NCBI GenBank assembly: GCA_030041545.1
Contig: JASHNQ010000046.1
Location: 1 to 64,000 of the forward strand
DNA length: 64,000 nucleotides
Direction: 5' to 3'
From: a candidate division FCPU426 bacterium
GTDB taxonomy: Bacteria > Oederibacteriota > Muellerivitia > Muellerivitales > Muellerivitaceae
Shown: one piece after another, positions 19,125 to 27,788 of the stretch
Numbering within the stretch: the first letter of the stretch is position 1
How the letters are laid out: the number at the start of each line of letters is the position of its first letter
Program-made: the position numbers and the translations under genes
Notes under the pieces: model-generated
Seen by the model: the letters and a program-made list of their open reading frames with translations, nothing else
What the model was told of the DNA's origin: nothing
The model's database searches: none

Positions 19125-19526
19125 GTGAAAGAATCCTCCAACCACAAAACCATGCTGAAAAAGGAAGAATGGGGCGGCCTCACCTTCCTGGCCCTTTTCG
19201 CCGCTTACGCCTTTCCCCCCTATTTCATCTACCTGATGACCATGGCGGCCCTGACCGCCTCCTCCTACCTTTGGACCACTCACCTGTCCGAGGTGGATAA
19301 GCAGCGGTTCATCGACTTTGAAAAGGAGTTCCGTAAGGGCTACAAACTGGAAAAGACCGGACGGGTGAAGGAGGCGCTGGAGTGGTACCAAAAGCTGGAT
19401 CAAAGCTACGCGGACCATCCCCAGGCCCACCACCTGGTGACGTTCCAAATCAAAAAACTCACCTCCGGAAAAGAACCCCCGCCGAAGAAAACCGCTTCCC
19501 GCAAGGCCCAACGAGAGGAAGGGTAA
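19125..19526 (+). CDS. Small membrane-anchored protein with one TPR-like unit
   Basis: 133 residues if GTG 19125 is used; ATG 19152 (124 residues) is an alternative and neither has a clear RBS. A hydrophobic stretch of ~35 residues (LTFLALFAAYAFPPYFIYLM onward) could form one or two membrane helices; it is followed by a helical hairpin RVKEALEWYQKLDQSYADHP resembling a single TPR, then a basic tail. It ends three bases before the sigma-54 regulator gene on the same strand, so it is probably co-transcribed with it and may act as a membrane partner for its TPR domain. Function unknown. Confidence 0.6.
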   Translation: MKESSNHKTMLKKEEWGGLTFLALFAAYAFPPYFIYLMTMAALTASSYLWTTHLSEVDKQRFIDFEKEFRKGYKLEKTGRVKEALEWYQKLDQSYADHPQAHHLVTFQIKKLTSGKEPPPKKTASRKAQREEG

Positions 19527-19529
19527 GCC

Positions 19530-21410
19530 GTGGCCGCCTTTACCTGCCGCGAATGCGGCCACAGCCTGGAGTCCGAATTCCGCTTTTGCCCCATTTGCGG
19601 GGCTGTCCATGAACCGCTGGACAAGCTGACGGAAGAAGGCATTGCCGCCTTTGAGGAGGGCGAATACGAAAAGGCCCTGCGGCTCTTCAAATCCGTGGCC
19701 CAAAAGCAGCCCTTCAGCGCCTTCGGCCACCGGGATGTCGGCCACGCGGCCTTCCACCTGCAGGATTTCAACGCCGCGCTGGAATATTACGAAAAAGCGC
19801 TCAAGATCCATGCGAACCTGCTGGATGTGCACTTCAATATCGGCCTGATTCACATGAAAAGGGGACATGTGAGCGACGCCATGTTTTCGTTCATGGAGGC
19901 GCTGCATTTCATCCACCCGCTCACGCCGGGCAGCTATTACCTGGGCCTTTTCCACAGCCAGGAAAGCCTGGTCTTCCAGTGCCGGCTAAACCTGGGCATG
20001 CTTTTCCGGCAAAGGGGGGAACTGGAAAAGGCGCTGGAACAGTACCAGATCGTGGCCGATTCCAATTCCCGCAACGTGCCCGCCCTGGGAAGCCTGGGGG
20101 ACTGCTTGATGGCGCTGGAGCGTTACGATGAAGCCATCAAGGTTTATAAGAAGGCCCTCAAGATGCTTCCCGATGGCAATGAAAAACTGAACCTGCAAAA
20201 CGACCTGGGCATCGCCTACTTCAAGAAGGGCGAACTGGAGAAGGCCGTGGCTGAATTCAAGGCGGTCCTGAAGAAGGACCCGGACCACGTGAACGCCATC
20301 TACAACCTGGGGCAGGTGTACTACCACGAGGGATTAACCGGCCGGATGAAAGAGGATTACGAGGAATTCGTCAAATCCTCCAAAAACGCCGCTTCCATCC
20401 TTTTCGCCCTGTCCAAATCCATGGTGTCCGCGGCCTCGGCGGGCAAAGACCGGCCCGTGGAGGAAACCAACCTCATCGGGGAAAGCCCCCCCCTACGGCG
20501 CATCCTGGACCTCCTCAAGCGGGCCGCGGCCAGCGACGCCACGGTGCTCATCCTGGGCGAGAACGGGACGGGTAAGGAACTGGCGGCCCGGGCCATCCAC
20601 CAGCAGTCGTCCCGGCACGATAAGCCCTTCGTGGCCCTGGCCTGCTCGGCCCTGAGCGAGTCCCTTTTGGAAAGCGAGCTTTTCGGCCACGAGAAGGGGT
20701 CCTTCACGGGCGCTGTCGGCCAGAAAATAGGAAAATTTGAGGCCGCCGACCAGGGCACGGTGTTCTTGGACGAGATCGGGGAAATCTCCCTTTCCACACA
20801 GGTGAAGCTCCTGCGGGTGCTGCAGGAAAGGGAGTTCGAGCGCGTGGGCGGGACCCAGGCCGTGCGGGTGGACATCCGGGTTATCGCGGCCACGAACCGC
20901 GACCTGAAGAAGGCCATCCAGGAAGGAAGGTTCCGGGAGGACCTTTTTTACCGGCTCAACGTGATCGTCATCGAGATGCCCCCCTTGAGGGAACGGGAGG
21001 GGGACCTGCCCCTTTTGGTCAAGTATTTCCTGGAGAACCTCAAAGCCAGCCGCCCCACGCGGTTTGAGGGCATCTCCAGCGAAGCCTTGGCGGTGATGCA
21101 ACGTTACCGGTGGCCCGGTAACGTGCGGGAACTGGAAAATGTCATGGAGCGGATCGTGACCTTGAACGACGACATCATTATCAAGCCCGAACACCTGCCG
21201 GAGGAAATCACCGGCGCCACCCCCGCGGCAGGTTCGGGGGGCAGCCTTTCCATTCCCCCAGCCGGGGTTTTGGAATCCGTGGAAAAAGACATGATTTTGC
21301 GGGTTTTGAAGGAATCCCATTTCAACAAAAAGCAGGCGGCGACGAGGCTAGGCATCAGCCGTCCTACGCTCTATCAAAAAATTAAGAAATATAGAATATC
21401 TTTGAGATAA
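19530..21410 (+). CDS. Sigma-54-dependent activator with N-terminal zinc ribbon and TPR sensor domain
   Basis: 626 residues. Residues 6-23 are a zinc ribbon (CREC then CPIC). Residues ~35-275 are TPR units ([20 protein letters not shown] and further repeats), a protein-binding sensor in place of a receiver or GAF domain. Residues ~310-535 are the AAA+ domain: Walker A GENGTGKE, the sigma-54 contact loop as GSFTGA (consensus GAFTGA), Walker [13 protein letters not shown] and the [20 protein letters not shown] segment. The C-terminal Fis-type helix-turn-helix is [23 protein letters not shown] 19530 follows GGAAGG. Immediately downstream lie operator-like dyads and a consensus sigma-54 promoter, so the protein probably activates the adjacent small RNA. 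No phosphorylation domain is present; activation is likely by protein or ligand binding to the TPRs. Confidence 0.88.
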   Translation: MAAFTCRECGHSLESEFRFCPICGAVHEPLDKLTEEGIAAFEEGEYEKALRLFKSVAQKQPFSAFGHRDVGHAAFHLQDFNAALEYYEKALKIHANLLDVHFNIGLIHMKRGHVSDAMFSFMEALHFIHPLTPGSYYLGLFHSQESLVFQCRLNLGMLFRQRGELEKALEQYQIVADSNSRNVPALGSLGDCLMALERYDEAIKVYKKALKMLPDGNEKLNLQNDLGIAYFKKGELEKAVAEFKAVLKKDPDHVNAIYNLGQVYYHEGLTGRMKEDYEEFVKSSKNAASILFALSKSMVSAASAGKDRPVEETNLIGESPPLRRILDLLKRAAASDATVLILGENGTGKELAARAIHQQSSRHDKPFVALACSALSESLLESELFGHEKGSFTGAVGQKIGKFEAADQGTVFLDEIGEISLSTQVKLLRVLQEREFERVGGTQAVRVDIRVIAATNRDLKKAIQEGRFREDLFYRLNVIVIEMPPLREREGDLPLLVKYFLENLKASRPTRFEGISSEALAVMQRYRWPGNVRELENVMERIVTLNDDIIIKPEHLPEEITGATPAAGSGGSLSIPPAGVLESVEKDMILRVLKESHFNKKQAATRLGISRPTLYQKIKKYRISLR

Positions 21411-21422
21411 ATGTTTGACAAA

Positions 21423-21470
21423 TTGTAAATATATTATACAATTCATTTAGATGTGTAATTATTTTTTACA
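21423..21470. promoter_or_regulatory. Tandem operator-like dyads (candidate upstream activating sites)
   Basis: In an AT-rich stretch directly after the activator gene are TTGTA-N9-TACAA (21423-21441) and TGTAA-N7-TTACA (21454-21470). Centres are 30 bp apart (about three helical turns) and lie about 138 and 108 bp upstream of the predicted sigma-54 start, the usual distance for enhancer sites of these activators. An overlapping TTGACAAATTGTAA sits at 21416-21429. Binding by the Fis-type domain of the 19530 protein is inference. Confidence 0.5.
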
Positions 21471-21543
21471 TAATTAATTATGTCCGATTTTAAAAAATCT
21501 TTAATTTAAGGCTTTTTTGCAATGTTATTAACCGCTCAATAGG

Positions 21544-21559
21544 TGGCACGGACATTGCT
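21544..21559 (+). promoter_or_regulatory. Sigma-54 (-24/-12) promoter
   Basis: TGGCACGGACATTGCT matches the sigma-54 consensus TGGCACG-N4-TTGCW at every fixed position, with the invariant GG (21545-21546) and GC (21557-21558) exactly 10 bp apart. The expected start point is about 21570. Only ~60 bp separates it from the sRNA's terminator hairpin. Confidence 0.85.
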
Positions 21560-21569
21560 TAATATAAAA

Positions 21570-21663
21570 CCGAAGCTGGCTAGCGACAACTGGCAAGCTT
21601 CTTAAACGAATCAAAATAAAACTCACCTCCAAGCCTCGGTCCGACCCACCGGGGCTTTTTTTT
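21570..21663 (+). ncRNA. Candidate sigma-54-dependent small RNA with an anti-Shine-Dalgarno arm
   Basis: The ~94 nt between the sigma-54 start point and an intrinsic terminator have no open frame with an RBS. A 5' hairpin (GAAGCTGGC 21572-21580 with GCAAGCTTC 21593-21601, one mismatch) is followed by a 29-nt A-rich, probably unpaired stretch (21602-21630) ending ACTCACCTCC, complementary to a Shine-Dalgarno, then the terminator. This architecture matches trans-acting regulators such as the Qrr RNAs of Vibrio, also sigma-54-driven. The arm 21611-21632 is complementary to the start region of the AraC-type gene at 34635 (19 pairs, one 3-nt bulge). The ncRNA call is inference from promoter, fold and terminator together. 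Confidence 0.65.
21631..21663 (+). terminator. Rho-independent terminator of the candidate sRNA
   Basis: Stem AAGCCTCGGT (21631-21640) pairs with ACCGGGGCTT (21648-21657) with one G-T pair, followed by a run of eight T (21656-21663). It isolates the sRNA from wecA. Confidence 0.85.
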
Positions 21664-21723
21664 GCCTTTTTCTAATGTTCCCAGAGCTTTTGAGGGTTTT
21701 TTTCGCTGTGTTATAGTGCCTGA

Positions 21724-21803
21724 ACGGCAGTTTACGGCTCACAGTTAACAGTTGGCAGTTAAAATCCTCACTGCCACCTGTCAGCTGTGGACCGTTAGCT
21801 GTT
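21724..21803. repeat. Intergenic inverted repeat upstream of the wecA-like gene
   Basis: Left arm ACGGCTCACAGTTAACAGTT then GGCAGT pairs imperfectly with ACTGCCACCTGTCAGCTGTG then GACCGT. Same class as the other word-like hairpins. A GTG at 21752 opens the wecA frame inside this repeat, but that start is unlikely. Confidence 0.6.
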
Positions 21804-21817
21804 CTTGGAGGACACCT

Positions 21818-22936
21818 TTGAACGCCAACTGGATTCTATTCCTCGTCACCTTCGCCCTTTCCCTTGGGTTGACCCCGTTTTTCCGCAAGATCGCCCTGCG
21901 GTCCAATTTCCTCGACAGTCCCATCGGCCAATTGAAGAAGCACACGGCTCCCGTACCCTATTTAGGTGGGCTGGCTATTTACTTTTCCTTCCTCTTGGGA
22001 ATCCTGGGGGTATTGATTTTGGCCAAGCCGCCGGATTTTCCCAGGGTTTTGGCCATCTTCGTTGGGGGGACCGTCGTGGCCCTGATGGGGCTGGCCGACG
22101 ACCTTTTCTCGCTTTCGCCAGCGGTTAAGTTCCTCATCGAGATCATCGCCGCGGCGCTGCTTATCCTTTTTGGCGTACAGCTTGAATTTTTGCCCAGCCA
22201 CCTTGTCTTAGGCTGGGTGTTGACGGTGTTTTGGGTGGTAGGGGCCACCAACGCCCTCAACCTCATCGACATCATGGACGGACTGGCGGGCGGGGTGGCC
22301 GTGATCGCCTGCCTGGGTTTCGTGCTGGTGCCCTTTTTGGGGGCCCAAAGTTACGTGCACCTCATTGCCGCGGCCCTGGGTGGAAGCGTGTTGGGGTTTC
22401 TCCCCTATAATTATCAGCCCGCCCGCATCTACATGGGCGACTCAGGCGCGCTTTTCGTGGGGTTCGTCCTGGCGGGCATCGCCATGGGACACGGCTACAG
22501 CCAAGTCAACATCGTGGCCCTTTGCGCGCCGCTTTTAATCCTGGGCGTCCCCCTTTACGACACCGCCTTAGTGATGGCGCTCCGGTTCCTGAAGGGCCGC
22601 TCCATGTTCCGCGGTTCCAACGACCACCTTGCCTTGCGGCTGCGCTCCCTGGGAATGACGGTCAAGCAGGTCACGGGGTCGCTTTGGGCCCTGTCGGCCC
22701 TCTTGGCGGCCGCGGCCGGGTTCCTAGTGCGGTTTTCGGAAAAACGGGCGCTGGTCTTCATGGTGTTCTTCTCCTTCGCCGCCCTGGTTTTCACGATGTA
22801 CGTCTCCAGCATCCGCGTCGATGAGGGCGTGAAGAAGATCAAGGAAAACCCCTTCCGCATCTTCCTCCCGGACAACCCAGGCACGGATAAAAAGCGACCT
22901 CAAAAGGCCAAAAGAAGAGATTTTGGCCACCGGTGA
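21818..22936 (+). CDS. wecA: Undecaprenyl-phosphate N-acetylglucosaminyl-1-phosphate transferase (WecA/TagO/MraY family)
   Basis: A 372-residue integral membrane enzyme of the polyprenyl-phosphate sugar-1-phosphate transferase family, starting O-antigen, enterobacterial-antigen or capsule-type glycan synthesis on the lipid carrier. About 11 hydrophobic segments. Motifs: KKHTAPVPYLGGLAIY, catalytic DD in LMGLADDLFSL, NALNLIDIMDGLAGG, GDSGALFVGFVLAG and SNDHLALRLRSLG (the HLH-like cytoplasmic loop). Start TTG 21818 is chosen because GGAGG lies seven bases upstream and the family N-terminus begins there. The following FAD protein fits a cell-surface polysaccharide context. Confidence 0.85.
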   Translation: MNANWILFLVTFALSLGLTPFFRKIALRSNFLDSPIGQLKKHTAPVPYLGGLAIYFSFLLGILGVLILAKPPDFPRVLAIFVGGTVVALMGLADDLFSLSPAVKFLIEIIAAALLILFGVQLEFLPSHLVLGWVLTVFWVVGATNALNLIDIMDGLAGGVAVIACLGFVLVPFLGAQSYVHLIAAALGGSVLGFLPYNYQPARIYMGDSGALFVGFVLAGIAMGHGYSQVNIVALCAPLLILGVPLYDTALVMALRFLKGRSMFRGSNDHLALRLRSLGMTVKQVTGSLWALSALLAAAAGFLVRFSEKRALVFMVFFSFAALVFTMYVSSIRVDEGVKKIKENPFRIFLPDNPGTDKKRPQKAKRRDFGHR

Positions 22937-23060
22937 ATGGGATGAATGGGATGGCAAAATCAAAAAATAAAAAGCCGATAAGATGGAACAAAACCATTGG
23001 TGGGTCTTGCCCCTGTTTGTCCCCTTTATCCCATTCCCCTGTGGCCCCATTCGCTTTGGG
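22930..23060. repeat. Intergenic inverted repeat between wecA-like and flavoprotein genes
   Basis: GGTGAATGGGATGAATGGGA on the left and TCCCCTTTATCCCATTCCCC then TGTGGCCCCATTCGC on the right form a long imperfect stem. A forward open frame crosses it from 22983 but the peptide before 23070 is repeat-derived. Confidence 0.55.
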
Positions 23061-23069
23061 CTTTCTTTT

Positions 23070-24383
23070 ATGAAAGTTGAAACCCTGATCGCCGGAGGGG
23101 GGCTGGCCGGACTCTCCTGCGCCCGCGAGCTTCATAGCGCCTTCCATCCCTACTTGTTGGTGGAAAAAGAGAGGGAAGCGGGCGGCCTTTGCCGGACGGT
23201 CTTGGACCGGGGTTTCACCTTCGACTACACCGGCCATTTCCTCCATTTCCAAAAGGAAGAAATGAAGGAATGGGTGCTTCACCTGGTGGGGGGGGGATTG
23301 AAAACCCGTACCCGGCACGCGGTCATTTACAGCCAGGGGACCTACAGCGAATATCCCTACCAGGAAAACAACGCGGGGTTGCCCTCCCAAACAGTCCGGG
23401 AAAACGTGCTGGGTTACCTGGAGGCCGCCCTTCGCCGGCGGTTCCTGGGGGCGGATCCTTCCCGCGCCGGTGACTTCAAGACCTGGTGCCTGCAGGCCTT
23501 CGGCCCGGGCCTTTCCAAGCATTTCATGTTTCCCTATAACGAGAAGCTTTGGAAGTTCCCCCTTTCCCATTTAACCACCCACTGGATGGGCCGTTTCGTT
23601 CCATCGCCCCGCGTTTTGGAAGTGCTGCACGGCGCCTTCACCCGGCGGCCCTCGGCCTCAGGCTATAACGCCACTTTCCTGTATCCGGACCAAGGGGGTA
23701 TTTCCATCCTGCCCCGCGCCATCGGCCGCGGCCTTCCCGGCGTTTGGACGGGCGTGGGGCTGCGAAGCTTGGACCTTTTAAAGGGCAAAGCCCACCTGAC
23801 CAACGGGCGGGAAGTGGAGTACGGCCGCTTGGTCTCCAGCCTTCCCCTTCCCCGGCTGGCGGCCCTGTCCCGGGGACTTCCCGCCACCCTGGCTCGTTCC
23901 ATCCGGGACCTGAAAGCCACGTCCATTTACAACATCAACCTGGGCCTCAAGGGGAAACAGCCCATTCCCTACAGCTGGGTGTATTTCCCGGAAAAAGAAT
24001 TCATGTTTCACCGCGCGGGGTCGGTTTCCGCTTGCGTGCCAACGGTGGCGCCCCAAGGCCACGCCTCGCTTTACGTGGAATTCTCCTACCGGAACGGAAA
24101 ACCCGATGCCGGAAAACTTGGGAAACACGCCCTCCGAAAACTGAAAGAACTGGGATGGATCCAAAGGGAAAGGCAAATCGTGAGCCGCGTGGACCTCAAC
24201 CTGCCCGGCGCCTACGTGATTTACGACGGGAAAAGGGATGAAACCGTGGCCGGCCTTTTGGCTTTTTTCCGGAAACACCGCGTTTTATCCGTCGGCCGCT
24301 ACGGCCGGTGGGAATACGGCAGCATGGAATCGGCCATGGAACAAGGCCTGACGGCCGCCCGGGAGATCCTGGGAAGCCGTTGA
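23070..24383 (+). CDS. FAD-dependent oxidoreductase of the UDP-galactopyranose mutase / protoporphyrinogen oxidase type
   Basis: A 437-residue flavoprotein. The N-terminal Rossmann motif is ETLIAGGGLAGLSCARELH, followed by EREAGGLCRTV and FTFDYTGHFLHF, the pattern of UGM- and PPOX-like amine-oxidase-fold enzymes. The end has VLSVGRYGRWEYGSMESAM, the FAD-binding closing motif, with GRWxYxSME typical of UGM-like proteins of surface-polysaccharide loci. Start ATG 23070 is preferred because upstream codons derive from an intergenic repeat. The neighbouring WecA-like gene supports a role in sugar-nucleotide or glycan modification; exact substrate unknown. Confidence 0.75.
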   Translation: MKVETLIAGGGLAGLSCARELHSAFHPYLLVEKEREAGGLCRTVLDRGFTFDYTGHFLHFQKEEMKEWVLHLVGGGLKTRTRHAVIYSQGTYSEYPYQENNAGLPSQTVRENVLGYLEAALRRRFLGADPSRAGDFKTWCLQAFGPGLSKHFMFPYNEKLWKFPLSHLTTHWMGRFVPSPRVLEVLHGAFTRRPSASGYNATFLYPDQGGISILPRAIGRGLPGVWTGVGLRSLDLLKGKAHLTNGREVEYGRLVSSLPLPRLAALSRGLPATLARSIRDLKATSIYNINLGLKGKQPIPYSWVYFPEKEFMFHRAGSVSACVPTVAPQGHASLYVEFSYRNGKPDAGKLGKHALRKLKELGWIQRERQIVSRVDLNLPGAYVIYDGKRDETVAGLLAFFRKHRVLSVGRYGRWEYGSMESAMEQGLTAAREILGSR

Positions 24384-24494
24384 GGACCCGTCGAAGAACC
24401 TCCCGGTCAAGCTCACCGCAGAAGATATCCACCCCACGGAAAGTCCTTTCCTGACCTCATCTTGCCCAAACGCCCCAACCGCCGAATTTTTCCC

Positions 24495-24529
24495 TTGACG
24501 GTTCTAGTTTGATATTGATAATCATTTTC
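24495..24529 (+). promoter_or_regulatory. Fur-box-overlapped promoter of the TonB receptor
   Basis: TTGACG (24495-24500) and GATAAT (24517-24522) with 16-bp spacing form a sigma-70-type promoter. GATATTGATAATCATTTTC (24511-24529) matches the Fur consensus GATAATGATAATCATTATC at 16 of 19 positions and covers the -10 box, so iron-bound Fur would block it. About 170 bases of leader follow, containing the inverted repeat CCTTCCAA / TTGGAA and a GGACGG / CCGTCC hairpin. Confidence 0.85.
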
Positions 24530-24701
24530 AATTAAGCCGCCCCGCGCCGCGAAAGAAACGGGGCCGCTGGATCGGGTGAGGAAAGGGAACCGGGATGGGC
24601 CTTCCAATCGAGCATCAAATCATCGCGGTTGGAAATTGAAGGACGGCATGCCCCCGTCCGCGGCCGGCCGGGGCGCCGCTAAGACAAAACAGGATAAAGA
24701 T

Positions 24702-26936
24702 ATGAAACTCAAAAGCATGGCTTCAACCGCATTAGTCCTCTGCGCCACCCTGTTTTGGGCGGGAGGGGATGTGCAAGCCCTTGCGGCGGACGCCGCGGGG
24801 GAAACGCCCCCCGGGGAGGCCTCCTCCAACACCCTTTCAGCTTCCGCAACCCCGAGCTCGGCGGTCGTCACCCTGCCGGAGGTCACCGTGCTGGGGGATT
24901 CGGAGGCGCTCTGGCAGAAGAACCAGGCGCTGGATGAGGCCCGCGATAAGAACCTGCTGCCCCCCATCGGCAATACCACTTACAACATGGGCCAGGAGGC
25001 CCTCCAGGCCCTGCCGCAAGGCGATAACACGCCGATCGACAAGGTCCTCCTCCAGGCACCCGGCGTGTCCTACGATTCGGCCATCAGTAACCCGGATTTC
25101 CACGTCCGCAACGAGTACGCGAACGTCCAATACCGCGTCAACGGCATCCAGCTCCCGGACGGGGTCTCGGCGCTGGGGCCGATCCTGGAAACGGGTTTTA
25201 TCGGGAACCTCAACCTGCTCGACGGCTCCCTGCCCGCCCAATACGGGCTTCGCACCGCGGGGGTGGTGGACATCACCACGAAAACCGAGTTCGATCCGGG
25301 CGGGAACCTGGACCTTTACGGCGGCACATGGGAGACCCTCAGCCCCACCCTTGAATACGGCGGGGGCAGCGGCCGGACGCAGTATTTCTTCACTGGAAGC
25401 TACCTTCAAAGCCAGCAAGGCCTGGAGAACGCCATGCCGACGGCGGACCCGGTCCACGACGATACGACCCAGGGCCGGTTCTTCGGGTATGGATCAACCC
25501 TTTTCGGGGACTCCACCCGGCTGACCTACATGGCCGGCGCCTTCATCGGCCAGTTCCAGATCCCGGACATCGCCGGCCAGACGCCCCTGGGGGATTACGG
25601 GCCCAGCACCCTGGATTCGACCCTCGTCAACGACAACGAAACCGACCAGGCTTACTTCGGCATCGCGGCCCTGCAGACGCATAACGACGACCTGGACACC
25701 CAGGCGTCGGTTTACACGCGTTACGCCTCCATCCACTATGTTCCGGACGTATACGATGAACTCGTCTTCAACGACGAGGCCTCGGACGTTTCCCGCCAAA
25801 GCCTCCTGGGCGGATTGCAATTCGACGCCGCCCAACGCCTGGGCGACGGCCACACCCTCCGGGGGGGTATCGTGTTCAACCTGGAGAACACATGGGTGGA
25901 CGACCTCTCGACCGTGTTGACCCTGGACTCGAACGGGAATCCCGAGGCCAATCCCGAGACCATCAACGACTCCACCACCGAGCTCGGCTGGACCGGGGGG
26001 GTTTATGTCCAGGACGAGTGGCGCTTGGGCGGCGACCTGACCGTGAACGGGGGCCTGCGCTTCGACCTGATGGACGAGTTCGTCTCCGCCGACCAGCTCA
26101 GCCCGCGGCTGGCCCTGGTCTACAAGCCGGGCGGCGGCACGACCTTTCACGCCGGGGTCTCGCGGTATTTCACCCCGCCCATGCAGTCCCAAGCCACGCC
26201 CAACAACCTCGCCTTGTTCCAGGGCACTACCCAGCAGCCGCAGACTCCGCTGGACGACCCGGTGGAACCGGAGCGGGCCTGGTATTTCGACGCGGGCCTG
26301 GACCAGGCGCTCTTGCCCGGGCTCACGGCCGGCCTGGACGCCTATGACAAGGTCTCGACCGACACCCTGGACGACGCCGACTTCGGGTCCTCCGTGGTGC
26401 TCGACCAGTTCAATTACGCCAACGGCTACAGCCAGGGCCTTGAGTTCAAGGCCGACTACGCCCAAGGGGGCTTCCGGGCCTACGGCAACCTGTCCTACGA
26501 GATCACCCGGGTCGAGGACGTGGTCTCGAACCAATACCTTATCGACGGTCCCGCCTACAGCTACAGCCCGCCCGACGAACTGGCTTACCTCGCCGACCAT
26601 TACGTCCCTTCCTCCGACGCCCAGCTGGTCACCTCTTCTTTCGGCGCCTCCTACCGCTGGAGCGGCCTGCTGGCCAGCGTGGACGGCATCTACGGCAGCG
26701 GGTTGGCCGCGGGTTTCGCCAACGAGCAGAGCGAACCCGCCTATACGGAGTTCAACTCGGCGCTGGCCTGGTCCTTCGACCCCTGGCGCGACCCGGAACC
26801 ATTGACACTGCGCTTGAGCGCCGTCAATATCTTTGACACCATTTACCTGTTGCGCGGCGGCACGGGTATCGGCGAGTTCGCCCCCCAGTACGGGCCGCGC
26901 CGGGGGCTGTTCGCCGACCTATCCCAAAAGTTCTAG
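24702..26936 (+). CDS. TonB-dependent outer-membrane receptor, Fur-regulated
   Basis: A 744-residue receptor for uptake of an iron complex or similar ligand. Signal peptide MKLKSMASTALVLCATLFWA (cut after VQALA), TonB-box-like TLPEVTVLG near residue 60, plug domain (LLQAPGVSYDSAI, VQYRVNGIQLPDG, AGVVDITTK) and a beta-barrel ending LFADLSQKF with the terminal Phe required for barrel insertion. Start ATG 24702 has AGGATAAAG upstream; an in-frame ATG at 24576 would give 42 extra non-signal residues. The Fur box points to iron. exbB-exbD-tonB follow on the same strand and would energise it. Confidence 0.92.
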   Translation: MKLKSMASTALVLCATLFWAGGDVQALAADAAGETPPGEASSNTLSASATPSSAVVTLPEVTVLGDSEALWQKNQALDEARDKNLLPPIGNTTYNMGQEALQALPQGDNTPIDKVLLQAPGVSYDSAISNPDFHVRNEYANVQYRVNGIQLPDGVSALGPILETGFIGNLNLLDGSLPAQYGLRTAGVVDITTKTEFDPGGNLDLYGGTWETLSPTLEYGGGSGRTQYFFTGSYLQSQQGLENAMPTADPVHDDTTQGRFFGYGSTLFGDSTRLTYMAGAFIGQFQIPDIAGQTPLGDYGPSTLDSTLVNDNETDQAYFGIAALQTHNDDLDTQASVYTRYASIHYVPDVYDELVFNDEASDVSRQSLLGGLQFDAAQRLGDGHTLRGGIVFNLENTWVDDLSTVLTLDSNGNPEANPETINDSTTELGWTGGVYVQDEWRLGGDLTVNGGLRFDLMDEFVSADQLSPRLALVYKPGGGTTFHAGVSRYFTPPMQSQATPNNLALFQGTTQQPQTPLDDPVEPERAWYFDAGLDQALLPGLTAGLDAYDKVSTDTLDDADFGSSVVLDQFNYANGYSQGLEFKADYAQGGFRAYGNLSYEITRVEDVVSNQYLIDGPAYSYSPPDELAYLADHYVPSSDAQLVTSSFGASYRWSGLLASVDGIYGSGLAAGFANEQSEPAYTEFNSALAWSFDPWRDPEPLTLRLSAVNIFDTIYLLRGGTGIGEFAPQYGPRRGLFADLSQKF

Positions 26937-26957
26937 GAGCTTCTGACAAAACCACCA

Positions 26958-27140
26958 AACTCTTGCCACAAAGTACACATGCCGGCCTTCCATAAAGTTG
27001 TTAAAGAGGTCGGTATAGTACCGATTTCATTAACTCTTTTAAGGTGAATCGGCACAAAGGACACAAGGCAAGGCCTGAAACCGGGATAAAATCAAAAGAT
27101 TTAACTTCGTGTACTTTGTGTCCTTCGTGGTGAGAGGATT
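26958..27140. repeat. Intergenic inverted repeat carrying a nested element
   Basis: Left arm words CTTGCCACAAAGTACAC and CAAAGGACACAAGGC; right arm ACTTCGTGTACTTTGTGTCC and TTCGTGGTGAG. The left arm is interrupted by the 82-bp dispersed repeat at 26978-27059; removing it joins CACAAAGTACAC to CAAAGGACACAAGG, restoring a continuous arm. This shows the dispersed repeat inserted into an existing hairpin. Confidence 0.6.
26978..27059. repeat. Dispersed structured repeat, copy B
   Basis: The 82-bp relative of 1830-1922. Shared blocks are CATGCCG, CTTCCATAAA, CGGTATAGTACCGATTTC and the closing CGGCACAA. The outer ends TGCCG and CGGCA pair, and inner TTAAAGAG pairs with CTCTTTTAA. The central CGGTA-TAG-TACCG hairpin is identical in both copies. 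Confidence 0.65.
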
Positions 27141-27184
27141 TTGTTAGAGGCTCTCAATCAAAAAAAATTGAAAAGGAGGGGAGA

Positions 27185-27787
27185 TTGATCCAGTTAATGA
27201 CGAAGGGCGGGCCGGTGATGTGGCCCCTGCTGGTGGTTTCCATCCTGACCGTGACCGTGGTCCTGGAGCGGCTGTGGTTCCTCATCCGCGAGGCCCGGTT
27301 TAGAAAGCCCGGCGACGTTGAGAAGTTCCTGTCCTTGCTGGAAAAGGGCAGGGCCGCCGAAGCCCTGGAGGCGGGGAAGCAGTCCACCGACTACGTGGCG
27401 CGGGCCCTCACCTACGCCCTGGGCCACAAGGAGGAATCCCTGGCCAACGCCTTCCTGCAGGCCTCCAACCGCGAACTGGGCCGCTTCAACCGGGGCCTGC
27501 CCATCCTGGACACGGTCATCACCTTGGCGCCGCTGCTGGGCCTCTTGGGGACGGTCACGGGGCTGATCCATTCCTTCGGCATCCTGGGCGACCAGGAACT
27601 ACAGGCCCCCACGGCCCTCACCGGCGGCATCGCCCAAGCCCTCATCGCCACGGCCTTCGGCCTGGTGATCGCGGTGACCGCGCTCATCCCCTTCAATTTC
27701 CTCAACGCCCGGCTGGAACAGGCCCGGCAGGAACTGGAGGACACGGGCACCCAGGTGGAGCTGATCCTGCGCAAGGACGGCGCCTGA
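27185..27787 (+). CDS. exbB: ExbB/TolQ/MotA-family proton channel protein
   Basis: A 200-residue inner-membrane protein that with ExbD forms the proton-driven motor for TonB. A first membrane helix (VMWPLLVVSILTVTVVLERL) is followed by a cytoplasmic helical domain and two C-terminal helices with LDTVITLAPLLGLLGTVTGL and GGIAQALIATAFGLVIAVTA, the conserved MotA/ExbB signature. It starts at TTG 27185 with AAGGAGGGG just upstream. Spacing to exbD is one base after the stop, so the two are coupled. Confidence 0.92.
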   Translation: MIQLMTKGGPVMWPLLVVSILTVTVVLERLWFLIREARFRKPGDVEKFLSLLEKGRAAEALEAGKQSTDYVARALTYALGHKEESLANAFLQASNRELGRFNRGLPILDTVITLAPLLGLLGTVTGLIHSFGILGDQELQAPTALTGGIAQALIATAFGLVIAVTALIPFNFLNARLEQARQELEDTGTQVELILRKDGA

Positions 27788-27788
27788 C

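Noticed and set aside
20690-20720. GSFTGA instead of GAFTGA taken as a dead sigma-54 loop
   Set aside because: Ser at this position occurs in active family members; the remaining motif and the adjacent sigma-54 promoter argue for function.
24530-24700. Leader considered as a cobalamin riboswitch
   Set aside because: I could not find the conserved B12-box or core elements; only simple hairpins are visible.
24576-24701. Upstream in-frame extension of the TonB receptor
   Set aside because: It would hide the signal peptide 42 residues inside the protein; ATG 24702 has an RBS and a proper signal sequence.
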